A stretch of DNA of 64,000 nt from Streptomyces sp. BK208. Lineage in GTDB: Bacteria > Actinomycetota > Actinomycetes > Streptomycetales > Streptomycetaceae. The stretch is taken from contig NZ_SOAV01000019.1 of NCBI RefSeq assembly GCF_004364245.1, forward strand, positions 1-64,000, in the 5' to 3' direction. This document shows positions 44,318 to 52,288 of this stretch, piece after piece. Positions within the stretch are counted from its first letter, which is position 1, and the number at the start of each line of letters is the position of its first letter. Below the pieces are notes generated by a model. It was not told the origin of the DNA and searched no databases. It was given only the letters and a program-made list of their open reading frames with translations. Made by a program: the position numbers and the translations under genes.

Positions 44318-44449
44318 TCTCTAGACACCTTAGGCCACAGGTTGTCCGTCCGCTCGCTGCGAGTAGCGCCCGAGCCCCTCAAAGCCGCCTCTACACTGGA
44401 GATTTGACGTCTCTAGAGATGTTGACCACAGTACCTGTCTAGAGATGTT
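44318..44449. promoter_or_regulatory. Three TCTAGA-core sites, likely GntR operators
   Basis: TCTAGA occurs at 44320-44325, 44412-44417 and 44438-44443. The last two are within a direct repeat TCTAGAGATGTT (44412-44423 and 44438-44449), and the middle one is extended to the palindrome TCTCTAGAGA. HutC-subfamily proteins typically bind GTCTAGAC-like sequences. Placement between divergent genes fits autoregulation and control of the downstream pair. Confidence 0.7.
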
Positions 44450-44475
44450 CCACTGGTCTGGATGAGGGGTGCTGC

Positions 44476-44607
44476 ATGAGGTCATACGCGATGGGTCCTT
44501 CGGCGGCTGCCGCGGTGTCGGCGGCGAGAGCGTCGGCTCGGCAGCTCGTCGGCGCGGACGGGTGGGAGCGGCATCACCTCCCTTGCGGCCTCAGCGGCGG
44601 GGAGTGA
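44476..44607 (+). CDS. Putative 43-residue small protein
   Basis: An open frame beginning MRSYAMGPSAAAAVSAARASARQ and ending HLPCGLSGGE, in the correct strand and position to be the first gene of the unit controlled by the TCTAGA operators. It ends 6 bp before the GTG of the ATPase gene, so coupling is possible. Only a weak ribosome site (GAGGGG) precedes the ATG. Ala-rich helix and one Cys; no family recognised. It could also be just leader. Confidence 0.45.
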   Translation: MRSYAMGPSAAAAVSAARASARQLVGADGWERHHLPCGLSGGE

Positions 44608-44613
44608 AGGTCC

Positions 44614-45057
44614 GTGGCATTCGCGATCGACCGCCACCCGTGTGAGGAATCACCACGCCTCGGCGCGATGACCCTGCACCCCGTCGCCGAGTCCGTGCCC
44701 CTGTCTCGGCGCTGGTTCCGGAAGTTCCTCACTCCCTACCAGCCGGCCTGCTCGGTCGACGACTGTGTGCTGCTGCTCTCCGAGCTGGTGACCAACGCCG
44801 TCGTTCACGGCACGTCGGACGCCCCTTGGCTCGTCCGGGTGGAGTGGTTCCGCGTCGGGACCTCGCTCCGGGTCGAGGTGCACAATCCGGGGCTCCCGGA
44901 GAACGTGCGACAGAGGTGCCCCGACGCCGACGACGCGCACGGGCGCGGGCTCCTGCTCGTCGACACCGTCGCCGACTCGTGGCACTCCGGTCCCAGCCAC
45001 TTCGGCGGAACGGTGGTCTCCTTCACGATGGCCGACGCCTGGCCACCGTCTTCCTGA
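44614..45057 (+). CDS. HATPase_c_2 protein, anti-sigma-factor/RsbW-like ATPase
   Basis: A 147-residue protein with a histidine-kinase-type ATPase fold: VPLSRRWFRKFLTPYQP, then the N box LLLSELVTNAVVHGTSDAPWLVR, VEVHNPGLPE, and the G2-like DAHGRGLLLVDTVADSWHSG. There is no His-acceptor domain or membrane helix, so it is one of the many standalone serine-kinase-like ATPases of Streptomyces, which usually control a sigma factor or anti-anti-sigma partner. No such partner is adjacent. GGGAGTGAAGG precedes the GTG. Confidence 0.88.
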   Translation: MAFAIDRHPCEESPRLGAMTLHPVAESVPLSRRWFRKFLTPYQPACSVDDCVLLLSELVTNAVVHGTSDAPWLVRVEWFRVGTSLRVEVHNPGLPENVRQRCPDADDAHGRGLLLVDTVADSWHSGPSHFGGTVVSFTMADAWPPSS

Positions 45058-45107
45058 TACGGCCGGGCATCCGGTTACGGGGCCGGAGACGGCCCAGAGG
45101 CAGCGAA

Positions 45108-45146
45108 AAGCCCCCTACCGGCGGAGAAACCGCGGGCAGGGGGCTT
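45108..45146. terminator. Bidirectional terminator between convergent genes
   Basis: AAGCCCCCT (45108-45116) and AGGGGGCTT (45138-45146) enclose a GC-rich loop that contains a secondary GCGG/CCGC pair. It serves the ATPase gene and gpmA, which converge here. Confidence 0.8.
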
Positions 45147-45158
45147 ACGCGTGGGCGG

Positions 45159-45920
45159 TTACTTCTTCTTGCCCTGGTTCTTCACGGCCTCGATGGCGGC
45201 TGCGGCCGCGTCCGGGTCGAGGTATGTGCCGCCGGGGTTCAGCGGCTTGAACTCGGCGTCGAGTTCGTAGGACAGCGGGATGCCCGTCGGGATGTTCAGG
45301 CCCGCGATGTCGGCGTCGGAGATGCCGTCGAGGTGCTTGACCAGGGCGCGCAGCGAGTTGCCGTGGGCGGCGACCAGGACGGTGCGGCCGGTGAGGAGGT
45401 CGGGGACGATCGCGTCGAACCAGTACGGCAGCATGCGGCCGACGACGTCCTTGAGGCACTCCGTCTGCGGGCGCAGCTCCGGCGGGAGGGTCGCGTAGCG
45501 GGCGTCGGAGAACTGGGAGTACTCGGCGTCGCGGTCCAGCGCGGGCGGCGGGGTGTCGTAGGACCGGCGCCACAGCATGAACTGCTCCTCGCCGAACTCG
45601 GCGAGGGTCTGGGCCTTGTCCTTGCCCTGGAGGGCGCCGTAGTGGCGCTCGTTGAGACGCCAGTGGCGGTGGACCGGGATCCAGTGGCGGTCGGCGGCCT
45701 CCAGCGCGAGCTGGGCCGTGCGGATCGCGCGCTTCTGGACGGACGTGTGGACCACGTCGGGCAGCAGGCCGGCGTCCTTGAGCAGCTCGCCGCCGCGCGT
45801 CGCCTCCTTCTCGCCCTTCGGGGTGAGGTTGACGTCCACCCAGCCGGTGAACAGGTTCTTCTCGTTCCACTCGCTCTCGCCGTGGCGGAGGAGGATCAGC
45901 TTGTACGGTGCGTCGGCCAT
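45159..45920 (-). CDS. gpmA: 2,3-bisphosphoglycerate-dependent phosphoglycerate mutase
   Basis: A 253-residue glycolytic enzyme. The catalytic His is in LLRHGESEWN, the second active-site block is RLNERHYGALQGKDKA, and the distal catalytic His is in VLVAAHGNSLRALVKHL. A Lys-rich tail (QGKKK) ends the protein. It interconverts 3- and 2-phosphoglycerate. Standalone gene, full length, divergent from the MFS transporter. Confidence 0.97.
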   Translation of the reverse strand: MADAPYKLILLRHGESEWNEKNLFTGWVDVNLTPKGEKEATRGGELLKDAGLLPDVVHTSVQKRAIRTAQLALEAADRHWIPVHRHWRLNERHYGALQGKDKAQTLAEFGEEQFMLWRRSYDTPPPALDRDAEYSQFSDARYATLPPELRPQTECLKDVVGRMLPYWFDAIVPDLLTGRTVLVAAHGNSLRALVKHLDGISDADIAGLNIPTGIPLSYELDAEFKPLNPGGTYLDPDAAAAAIEAVKNQGKKK

Positions 45921-46073
45921 GCTCCCGAGCGTAATCGAACCCCCGGACCCCGTGCTCGGCGCGCCCGCTGGGCGGACGGTTGACGGGAAGTGTTAAACGA
46001 GTGGCCCCCGCCCCCACGGCTTCGTAAGTTGTGCTCACCGCATCAGCCGCTTACACCCACCCTCGGGGGACCC

Positions 46074-47474
46074 ATGCCAGTCGCCGGACTCAGACGTGCC
46101 GCACGCGAGACCGTGTCCGGGCTCCCCCGCGAGTTCTGGTGGCTGTGGACCAGCACCCTCGTCAACCGGCTCGGTGCCTTCGTCGCCACCTTCATGGCGC
46201 TGTACCTGACCATCGACCGCGGCTACTCCGCGACGTACGCCGGTCTGGTCGCCGCCCTGCACGGGCTCGGCGGGGTCGTGTCCTCGCTGGGCGCCGGGGT
46301 GATGACCGACCGGCTGGGGCGGCGGCCGACGCTGCTCGTGGCGCAGGCCTCGACCGCGCTGTCGGTCGCGCTGCTCGGCTTCATGCGGGACCCGGTGGCC
46401 ATCGCCGCCGTCGCCTTCCTGGTCGGCATGGCGAGCAACGCGTCGCGGCCCGCGGTGCAGGCGATGATGGCGGACATCGTGCGGCCCGAGGACCGTATCC
46501 GGGCGTTCTCGCTGAACTACTGGGCGATCAACCTCGGTTTCGCGGTCTCCTCCATGGCGGCCGGGTTCATCGCCGAGGTCAGTTATCTCGCCGGGTTCAT
46601 GATCGAGGCGGGCATGACGCTCGTGTGCGCCGTCCTCGTCTTCGTGAAGCTGCCCGAGTCCAGGCCGCAGCGGACCGGGAGCGCCGACGCGGGCGACAAG
46701 GACGCGGCCGTGTCCCTGGGGACCGTGGTGCGCGACGGGCGGTACATGAGCGTCGTCGGGCTGTCCTTCCTGATCGCCGTGATCTTCCAGCAGGCCTACG
46801 TGGGGCTGCCCGTCGCCATGGGTGACGCCGGGTTCACTCCCGCCGACTTCGGGCTGGCCATCGCCGTCAACGGGATCCTGATCGTCGTCCTGCAGATCCC
46901 CGTCACGCGGTTCATCGAGCACCGCGATCCGCGGCTGCTGCTCGTCGGCTCCTCGCTGCTGGCCGGGTACGGCTTCGGGCTCACCGCCTTCGCCGGGTCG
47001 GTCGGGGTCTTCGCCCTCACGGTGTGCGTGTGGACGCTGGCCGAGATCGTCAACGCGCCCACCCAGACCGGGCTCGTCGTCCGCCTCTCCCCCGTGCACG
47101 GGCGCGGCCGCTACCAGGGCATGTACACGATGTCCTGGGCGGTTGCCTCCCTGGTCGCCCCGCTGATGTCGGGCTTCGTCATCGACCGCTGGGGCGCCGA
47201 GTGGCTGTGGGGCGTCTGCGCCGTCGTCGGCACGGTGGCGGCGGCCGGGTACTGGGGGCTCATGCGGGGCCTGCCCGACGACGCGAGCCCGGCCGGGTCC
47301 GAGAGTCCCGCCCTGTCCGAGACGCCGGCGCCGTCCGAGGCCCTGGCCGCGCCCGATGCACCGGCCCTGTCCAAGACATCGGTCGCCTCCGACGCACCGG
47401 CCCTGGCCGGGACGCCCGTGACCGGCCCGGGCCGCGCGGCCGGCGACCCCGAGGCCGAGGCCCGCGCCGTCTGA
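46074..47474 (+). CDS. MFS drug-type transporter
   Basis: A 466-residue protein with about 12 membrane helices. Between helices 2 and 3 is the MFS A-motif (GVMTDRLGRRPTL); helix 4 contains FLVGMASNASRPAVQAMMAD. The last 60 residues are low-complexity Ala/Pro/Ser repeats (ALSETPAPSEAL) and cytoplasmic. It resembles MDR-type exporters; the substrate is unknown. The ATG at 46074 begins MPVAGLRRAARETVSG; a longer frame to 45990 lacks a ribosome site. The stop codon lies in a 21-bp tandem duplication. Confidence 0.92.
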   Translation: MPVAGLRRAARETVSGLPREFWWLWTSTLVNRLGAFVATFMALYLTIDRGYSATYAGLVAALHGLGGVVSSLGAGVMTDRLGRRPTLLVAQASTALSVALLGFMRDPVAIAAVAFLVGMASNASRPAVQAMMADIVRPEDRIRAFSLNYWAINLGFAVSSMAAGFIAEVSYLAGFMIEAGMTLVCAVLVFVKLPESRPQRTGSADAGDKDAAVSLGTVVRDGRYMSVVGLSFLIAVIFQQAYVGLPVAMGDAGFTPADFGLAIAVNGILIVVLQIPVTRFIEHRDPRLLLVGSSLLAGYGFGLTAFAGSVGVFALTVCVWTLAEIVNAPTQTGLVVRLSPVHGRGRYQGMYTMSWAVASLVAPLMSGFVIDRWGAEWLWGVCAVVGTVAAAGYWGLMRGLPDDASPAGSESPALSETPAPSEALAAPDAPALSKTSVASDAPALAGTPVTGPGRAAGDPEAEARAV

Positions 47475-47501
47475 CCCGCTGCCCGCGCCGTCTGACCCGC
47501 C
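47460..47501 (+). repeat. 21-bp tandem duplication across the MFS stop codon
   Basis: Two adjacent copies (47460-47480 and 47481-47501) of GCCCGCGCCGTCTGACCCGC plus one variable base. The TGA of the MFS gene is in the first copy and is repeated in the second. Confidence 0.88.
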
Positions 47502-47507
47502 GCCCGC

Positions 47508-47993
47508 TCACGGGTGCATCCGCGTCCCCTTCAGCACCTTGTCCACCGCGTTCTTCGGGCCGTACACCGCGAGGCCGACCAGGTCCAGGTCCGCCGTCGC
47601 GACGGCCCGTACCGCCGCCCGGTTGTCGCGGTCGTTGCCCGTGGTGAAGAGGTCGGACGTGAAGAGGGCGCGGGGCAGGGCACGGGACAGTACGCGCGCG
47701 TGGGCGGCCGTCAGCGTCTCCTTCGTGCCCTCGAAGACCAGCACCGGCTGGCGGAACATCGGCAGGTAGCCGACGGCGTCCGCGTCCTCGTACGGCTCCC
47801 CGATCACCTCGGGGAACCGGCTGCCCAGGCCGCTGACCAGGAAGGCCGTGACGTTGAGGCGCTGCCAGGTCTCCAGGTCCTCGCGCAGCAGGACGGCGAT
47901 CTTGGTGTCGAAGCGGACGGGGGTCCCGGCTCCGGGAGCCTCGGGTGCGTCGGATGCCTCGGGTGCCTCGGGGGCTGCTTCGTGCGTGCTCAT
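47508..47993 (-). CDS. DUF2000 family protein
   Basis: A 161-residue protein. After 30 Ala/Glu-rich residues the DUF2000 domain starts TKIAVLLREDLETWQRLNVTAFLVSGLGS, continues GEPYEDADAVGYLPMFRQPVLVFEG, and ends YGPKNAVDKVLKGTRMHP. The fold resembles peptidyl-tRNA hydrolase-like proteins; no function is established. It is divergent from an AraC regulator with only 49 bp between, so it is the probable target of that regulator. Confidence 0.88.
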   Translation of the reverse strand: MSTHEAAPEAPEASDAPEAPGAGTPVRFDTKIAVLLREDLETWQRLNVTAFLVSGLGSRFPEVIGEPYEDADAVGYLPMFRQPVLVFEGTKETLTAAHARVLSRALPRALFTSDLFTTGNDRDNRAAVRAVATADLDLVGLAVYGPKNAVDKVLKGTRMHP

Positions 47994-48042
47994 ACGGTGA
48001 GATTGCCGTCCCGCTCCCCGCCCGGTCTTGTACGTTTTTTGC

Positions 48043-48870
48043 ATGGCCGGCCGACGGAGGGACCAGCACAGCGCCCAGCGGAACGTCTCCGCCTGGCGGC
48101 CCGGCGTCCCCGGCGTCGTCGAGGTCTTCCACGCGCACTACACCGAGTACGCCTACCCGATGCACGTCCACGACGCCTGGACGCTGCTGATCGTCGACGC
48201 CGGCGCCGTACGGTACGACCTCGACCGGCACGAGCACGGCACCCCGCACGACACGGTGTCGCTGCTGCCGCCGCACGTGCCGCACAACGGCTCCCCCGCC
48301 ACCCCGGACGGCTTCCGCAAGCGCGTCCTGTACCTGGACGCCTCCCGGCTGGGCGACGAGCTGATCGGACCGGCCGTCGACACCCCCGACCTGCGTGATC
48401 CGGTGCTGCGCCGGCGGGTCGGGCAACTGCACACCGCGCTCGCGCTGCCCGGGGACGAGCTGGAGGCGGAGAGCAGGCTGACGCTGATCGGCGAGCGGTT
48501 GCGCACCCATCTGCGCCCGGCCGGGGACGGCGGGGCCGCGCGCCGGGATCCCGTACTCGCCCGGCGGCTGCGGGAGTTGCTCGACGAGCGGATCGTCGCG
48601 GGCATCGGCCTGGACGAGGCGGCGGCGCTCGTGCCCGCCCACCCGGCGCATCTCGTACGGGCGTTCAGCGGCGCCTACGGCATCGCGCCGCACCAGTACC
48701 TGATGTCACGCCGGGTCGACCGGGCCCGGCGGCTGCTGCTGGCCGGACGGTCCCCGGCGGACGTGGCCGGTGCCACCGGCTTCTACGACCAGGCCCATCT
48801 GACCCGGCACTTCAAGCGGTTGGTGGGGGTCACGCCGGGGCGGTACCGGTCGAGCGGCGCCCGGAGCTGA
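48043..48870 (+). CDS. AraC-family regulator with N-terminal cupin
   Basis: A 275-residue protein. The N-terminal cupin holds HAHYTEYAYPMHVHDAWTLLIVDAG and SLLPPHVPHNG; the C-terminal AraC domain holds GLDEAAALVPAHPAHLVRAFSGAYGIAPHQYLMSRRVDRARRLLL and DVAGATGFYDQAHLTRHFKRLVGVTPGRYR. Such proteins usually control a divergent gene, here DUF2000. The 49-bp shared region contains an unusual T-run (ACGTTTTTTGC) just before the ATG. A longer frame from 48028 lacks the promoter space. Confidence 0.9.
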   Translation: MAGRRRDQHSAQRNVSAWRPGVPGVVEVFHAHYTEYAYPMHVHDAWTLLIVDAGAVRYDLDRHEHGTPHDTVSLLPPHVPHNGSPATPDGFRKRVLYLDASRLGDELIGPAVDTPDLRDPVLRRRVGQLHTALALPGDELEAESRLTLIGERLRTHLRPAGDGGAARRDPVLARRLRELLDERIVAGIGLDEAAALVPAHPAHLVRAFSGAYGIAPHQYLMSRRVDRARRLLLAGRSPADVAGATGFYDQAHLTRHFKRLVGVTPGRYRSSGARS

Positions 48871-48904
48871 GGCGCCGGAACCCGCCGAGGCGGCCGGGCG
48901 GGGT

Positions 48905-49408
48905 TCAGTCGCCGGAGCGCTCGATCAGGTGCTGGAACGCCTCCAGGTTCCGCGTGGACTCGCCGCGGGAGGTCCGCCACGCGTACTCCTTGCGGATGGC
49001 GGACGCGAAGCCCAGCTCCAGCAGGGTGTTGAAGGCGCCGTCGGCGGCCTCCAGGACCTGGCCGAGGATGCGGTCGATCTCGTCGGGGGTGACGGCGGCC
49101 AGGGGCAGCTTGGCGGTGACGTAGATGTCGCCGAGGCGGTCGACGGCGTAACCGACGCCGTAGAGCTTGAGGTTGCGCTCCAGCAGCCAGCGGTGGACGG
49201 CCGGTTCGTTCTCGTCGGGGTGGCGGATGACGAAGGCGTTCAGGGAGAGGGAGTGCCGGCCGACGAGCAGGGAGACCGTCGTGGACAGCTTGCGGGTGCC
49301 GGGGAGCTTGACGACGAAGTTGCCGGGCTCGGGGCTCTCCCACTCCAGCTCGGCGTCCTTCAGCGCTCCCTCGACGACCTGTGCTGCCTTGTCCGGTGCC
49401 TCAGCCAT
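48905..49408 (-). CDS. YbjN-domain protein
   Basis: A 167-residue protein: NFVVKLPGTRKLSTTVSLLVGRHSLSLNAFVIRHPDENE, VHRWLLERNLKLYGVGYAVDRLGDIYVTAKLPL and VTPDEIDRILGQVLEAAD are typical YbjN/bacterial sensory transduction regulator sequence. It resembles type III chaperone folds, but the function in actinomycetes is unknown. Its ATG lies inside the end of mshA (8-bp overlap); the same order occurs in mycobacteria (mshA followed by Rv0487), supporting a link to mycothiol metabolism. Confidence 0.88.
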   Translation of the reverse strand: MAEAPDKAAQVVEGALKDAELEWESPEPGNFVVKLPGTRKLSTTVSLLVGRHSLSLNAFVIRHPDENEPAVHRWLLERNLKLYGVGYAVDRLGDIYVTAKLPLAAVTPDEIDRILGQVLEAADGAFNTLLELGFASAIRKEYAWRTSRGESTRNLEAFQHLIERSGD

Positions 49409-50774
49409 GATGCGAGCGTACGCGACGGCGGTGCGACTGGATCGCGGCCGTGTAGACGTCGGCCGTCGCGGCGGCGGCGCTGTCCCAGCCGAAGGACTGG
49501 GCGTGCCGGGCCGCGGCGTCGCCCATGCGGGGCGTCAGGTCGGGGTTGTCGGCGAAGTCGCGCAGCACGCGCGCGTACGCGACGGGGTCGTGGCCCTCGA
49601 CGAGCCGGCCGGTGTGCCCGTCGCGCACCGCGACCGGCAGCCCGCCCACCGCGGCGGCCAGCACCGGCGTACCGGCCGCCTGAGCCTCTATGGCGACCAG
49701 CCCGAAGGACTCGCTGTAGGACGGCATGACCAGCACGGACGCGGCCCGGAACCAGTCGGCGAGCTGCTCCTGCCCGACGGGCGGGCGGAAGCGCACGACG
49801 TCGGCGATGCCGAGCCGCGCGGCGAGTTTCTGCAGGCCCTCCGGCTTGGCGAGGCCGCTGCCGCTGGGTCCGCCGACGACGGGGACGACGATGCGGGAGC
49901 GCAGCTCGGGGCGTTCGTCGAGGAGTACGGCGACGGCGCGCAGCAGGATGTCCGGCGCCTTCAGGGGCTGTATGCGGCCGGCGAAGAGCGGGATCAGCGC
50001 GTCCTGGGGCAGGCCGAGGCGGGCGCGGGCGGCGGCGCGGGCGTTGCCCTGCCGGCCGGGGCCGGGGACGGTACCCCGGGGGAAGGGGCGGAAGCGGTCG
50101 AGGTTCACGCCGGGGTGCACGACGGCGACCCTGCCGGGGTCGGCGTCGTAGTGGCGGACGAGTTCGTCGGCCTCCTCCGCCGTGTTGGCGATCAGGCGGT
50201 CGGAGGCGGCGACGATCTGGGTCTCGCCGATGACGCGGGCGGCCGGTTCGGGGGTGTCGCCCTCGGCGAGGTTGGCGTTCTTGACCTTGGCCATGGTGTG
50301 CATCGCGTGCACCAGGGGGGCGCCCCAGCGCTGGGCGGCGAGCCAGCCGACGTGGCCGGAGAGCCAGTAGTGGGAGTGCACGAGGTCGTAGTGGCCGGGC
50401 CGGTGATCGGCCCAGGCCTGCATCACGCCGTGCGTGAAGGCGCAGAGCTGGGCGGGCAGCTCCTCCTTGGCCAGGCCCTCGTACGGGCCCGCGTCGACGT
50501 GCCGGACGAGGACGCCGGGGGCCAGCTCGACGGCCGGCGGGAGGGCCGCGGTGGTCGCCCGCGTGAAGATCTCGACCTCGATGTTGATCGCGGCGAGGCG
50601 CTGCGCCAGCTCGACGATGTAGACGTTCATGCCGCCGGCGTCGCCGGTGCCGGGCTGGTGGAGCGGTGAGGTGTGCACGGAGAGCATGGCGACGCGGCGG
50701 GGCCTGCGCAGCACCCGGAGCCGCGGGGAGGCCGCCGGTGAGCGGCGCCCGAGCCTGCTGACGTACTGGCTCAC
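49401..50774 (-). CDS. mshA: D-inositol-3-phosphate glycosyltransferase MshA
   Basis: A 457-residue GT4 glycosyltransferase. The GTG at 50772-50774 follows GAGGAGGAA. The N-terminal domain shows MLSVHTSPLHQPGTGDAGGMNVYIVELAQRLA and the C-terminal domain PLFAGRIQPLKAPDILLRAV and the nucleotide-sugar block SYSESFGLVAIEAQAAGTPVLAAAVGG. It joins UDP-GlcNAc to inositol phosphate in the first step of mycothiol synthesis, which marks the genome as actinobacterial. A possible sigma-R promoter lies upstream. Confidence 0.96.
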   Translation of the reverse strand: MSQYVSRLGRRSPAASPRLRVLRRPRRVAMLSVHTSPLHQPGTGDAGGMNVYIVELAQRLAAINIEVEIFTRATTAALPPAVELAPGVLVRHVDAGPYEGLAKEELPAQLCAFTHGVMQAWADHRPGHYDLVHSHYWLSGHVGWLAAQRWGAPLVHAMHTMAKVKNANLAEGDTPEPAARVIGETQIVAASDRLIANTAEEADELVRHYDADPGRVAVVHPGVNLDRFRPFPRGTVPGPGRQGNARAAARARLGLPQDALIPLFAGRIQPLKAPDILLRAVAVLLDERPELRSRIVVPVVGGPSGSGLAKPEGLQKLAARLGIADVVRFRPPVGQEQLADWFRAASVLVMPSYSESFGLVAIEAQAAGTPVLAAAVGGLPVAVRDGHTGRLVEGHDPVAYARVLRDFADNPDLTPRMGDAAARHAQSFGWDSAAAATADVYTAAIQSHRRRVRSHHG

Positions 50775-50838
50775 GAGCCGTTCCTCCTCGCTGCGGGCAT
50801 GCCGGTCGGAGGACCTGGACTGCCCTCCAAGGGGTGGG

Positions 50839-50865
50839 AACACCGGGCGGGCGGTGCTCCATTCC
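50839..50865 (-). promoter_or_regulatory. Possible sigma-R promoter of mshA
   Basis: On the minus strand GGAAT (50861-50865) and GTT (50839-50841 with the preceding base set) are spaced by about 19 bp, close to the sigma-R consensus GGAAT-N18-GTT. It would give a leader of about 55-60 nt. mshA has been reported as a sigma-R target in S. coelicolor, so a site is expected here. Confidence 0.5.
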
Positions 50866-51031
50866 GTTTTTCCGACCTTTGCCGAATCATTACCTCCTGT
50901 CGCTCAACCGTTCGATGACCGGACGGGTCCCCGGCGTGCGGCGGCGAGCGGCGGGCGCCCTGCCTCCGGGGTGCGGGTACCACCGTCCCGTGGACGAATG
51001 CCGGAGGGCCGGACGCAATACCCTCGTAGGC

Positions 51032-51925
51032 ATGCCACCCCGTGCCGCCGCCACCCGCCCCGTGGGCACGGTCACGCGCGGCACGACGAATCCCAACCGG
51101 TTGCGCCGCATGGACCGCTGGATCGCGGCCACGCACGGCGCCGAACTGCGCCGGGCCGCCGATCCCGTCGCCGTCGATCTCGGTTACGGCGCGGCCCCCT
51201 GGACCGCCGTCGAGCTGCTGCACCGCCTGCGCACGGTCGCGCCGCACGCGCGCGTGGTGGGCGTCGAGATCGACCCGGCGCGGGTGGCGGCGGCCCAGCC
51301 GTACGCGCGCGAGGGGCTCGACTTCCGGCACGGCGGCTTCGAGGTCCCCGTCGCCGGGCCCCCGCTGCTGATCCGCGCGGCGAACGTGCTGCGCCAGTAC
51401 GACGAGGGCGAGGTCGCCGCCGTCTGGCAGCGGCTGTGCGCGCGGCTCGCGTCGGCCTCGACGCCGTCACCCTCGCCGTCACCGAGGGCGGGATCCGCGT
51501 CGAGCCCGTCGGGGCACTCGGGGCACTCGGGGCACTCGGGGCACTCGCGCGGCGGGCTACTGGTCGAGGGCACCTGCGACGAGATCGGGCGCCGGCACGT
51601 GTGGGTGGCGCTGGGGCCCGAGGGGCCGCGCACGGTCACCTTCGCGACCCGGCTCGGCTCCCTGGAACGCCCCTCCGACCTGGCCGAACGGCTGCCTAAG
51701 GCGCTCATCCACCGCAATGTCCCCGGCGAGCCCGTGCACGCCTTCCTGCGGGACTTCGACCGCGCCTGGGCGGCTGCCGCGCCCTACGCCTCGTACGGCG
51801 CCCGCCAGCGCTGGATACGGGCCGTGCGGGACCTGACGGCCGACTGGCCGGTGTCGGACGGGCCGGTGCGGTGGCGGCAGGGCGAAGTGACGGTGCGGTG
51901 GGAGGCGTTGGCGCCCCGCGCGTGA
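51032..51925 (+). CDS. Class I SAM-dependent methyltransferase-like protein
   Basis: A 297-residue protein. The Rossmann start is AVDLGYGAAPWTAVELLHRLRTVAPHARVVGVEIDPARV, with the glycine-rich SAM loop and acidic residue (E/D). The C-terminal half (GTCDEIGRRHVWVALGPEGPRTVTFATRLGSL, ALIHRNVPGEPVHAFLRDFDRAW) is conserved in Streptomyces proteins of unknown substrate. Between the halves (about residues 140-172) a low-complexity insert of Ser/Pro and four GHS units occupies the place where relatives have a short turn. The ATG at 51032 lacks a strong ribosome site. Confidence 0.82.
   Translation: MPPRAAATRPVGTVTRGTTNPNRLRRMDRWIAATHGAELRRAADPVAVDLGYGAAPWTAVELLHRLRTVAPHARVVGVEIDPARVAAAQPYAREGLDFRHGGFEVPVAGPPLLIRAANVLRQYDEGEVAAVWQRLCARLASASTPSPSPSPRAGSASSPSGHSGHSGHSGHSRGGLLVEGTCDEIGRRHVWVALGPEGPRTVTFATRLGSLERPSDLAERLPKALIHRNVPGEPVHAFLRDFDRAWAAAAPYASYGARQRWIRAVRDLTADWPVSDGPVRWRQGEVTVRWEALAPRA
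51511..51546 (+). repeat. Four tandem GGGGCACTC units inside the methyltransferase gene
   Basis: Four perfect 9-bp copies encode (SGH)n in frame. Unit changes by slippage would add or remove three residues without frameshift. Confidence 0.9.
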
Positions 51926-52288
51926 ACCGGCGGCGGGCCGGACGGCACGACTCCCGAGCCGGAACCGGGGCCGGAAGCCGGTCCGGGACCGGAACCAGGC
52001 AGGGACCCGGACCCCGAACCGGCGCCGGAACCAGGCAGGGCCCGGACCCCGAACCGGAACCGCACCCCGAAACGGGAGCCGGATCCCGAGCCGGAACCGG
52101 CCCCCCCCGGCCGCACCCCGGCCGGGGAACGATTCCCGTGCGGCGCTCGTCACACCGCCGAGGACACCGCCGGAGGCGTACGAGGGGACACAAGAGGACA
52201 GCACGGCCTCTGTCGCTTTCCGCGCCGGCATGGCACGATCCCCCGAGCGGCCTATGTTACTGACGGTTAATCAGGTTGGGGGCGAGGT
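51926..52288. other. Repeat-rich interval and NlpC/P60 leader
   Basis: No gene is supported in these 363 bp. Between about 51955 and 52110 there are degenerate direct repeats built on CCGGAACC; the best pair shares CCGGAACCAGGCAGGG (near 51990 and 52028). Downstream, TATGTTACTGACGG around 52253 is locally AT-rich and may belong to the promoter or leader of the NlpC/P60 gene. I see no long structured leader such as a ydaO-type riboswitch. Confidence 0.55.

Noticed and set aside
52100..52288. Possible ydaO-type c-di-AMP riboswitch before the NlpC/P60 gene
   Set aside because: These switches precede some Streptomyces wall hydrolases, but the leader here is short and its upstream part is degenerate repeat without the conserved core.
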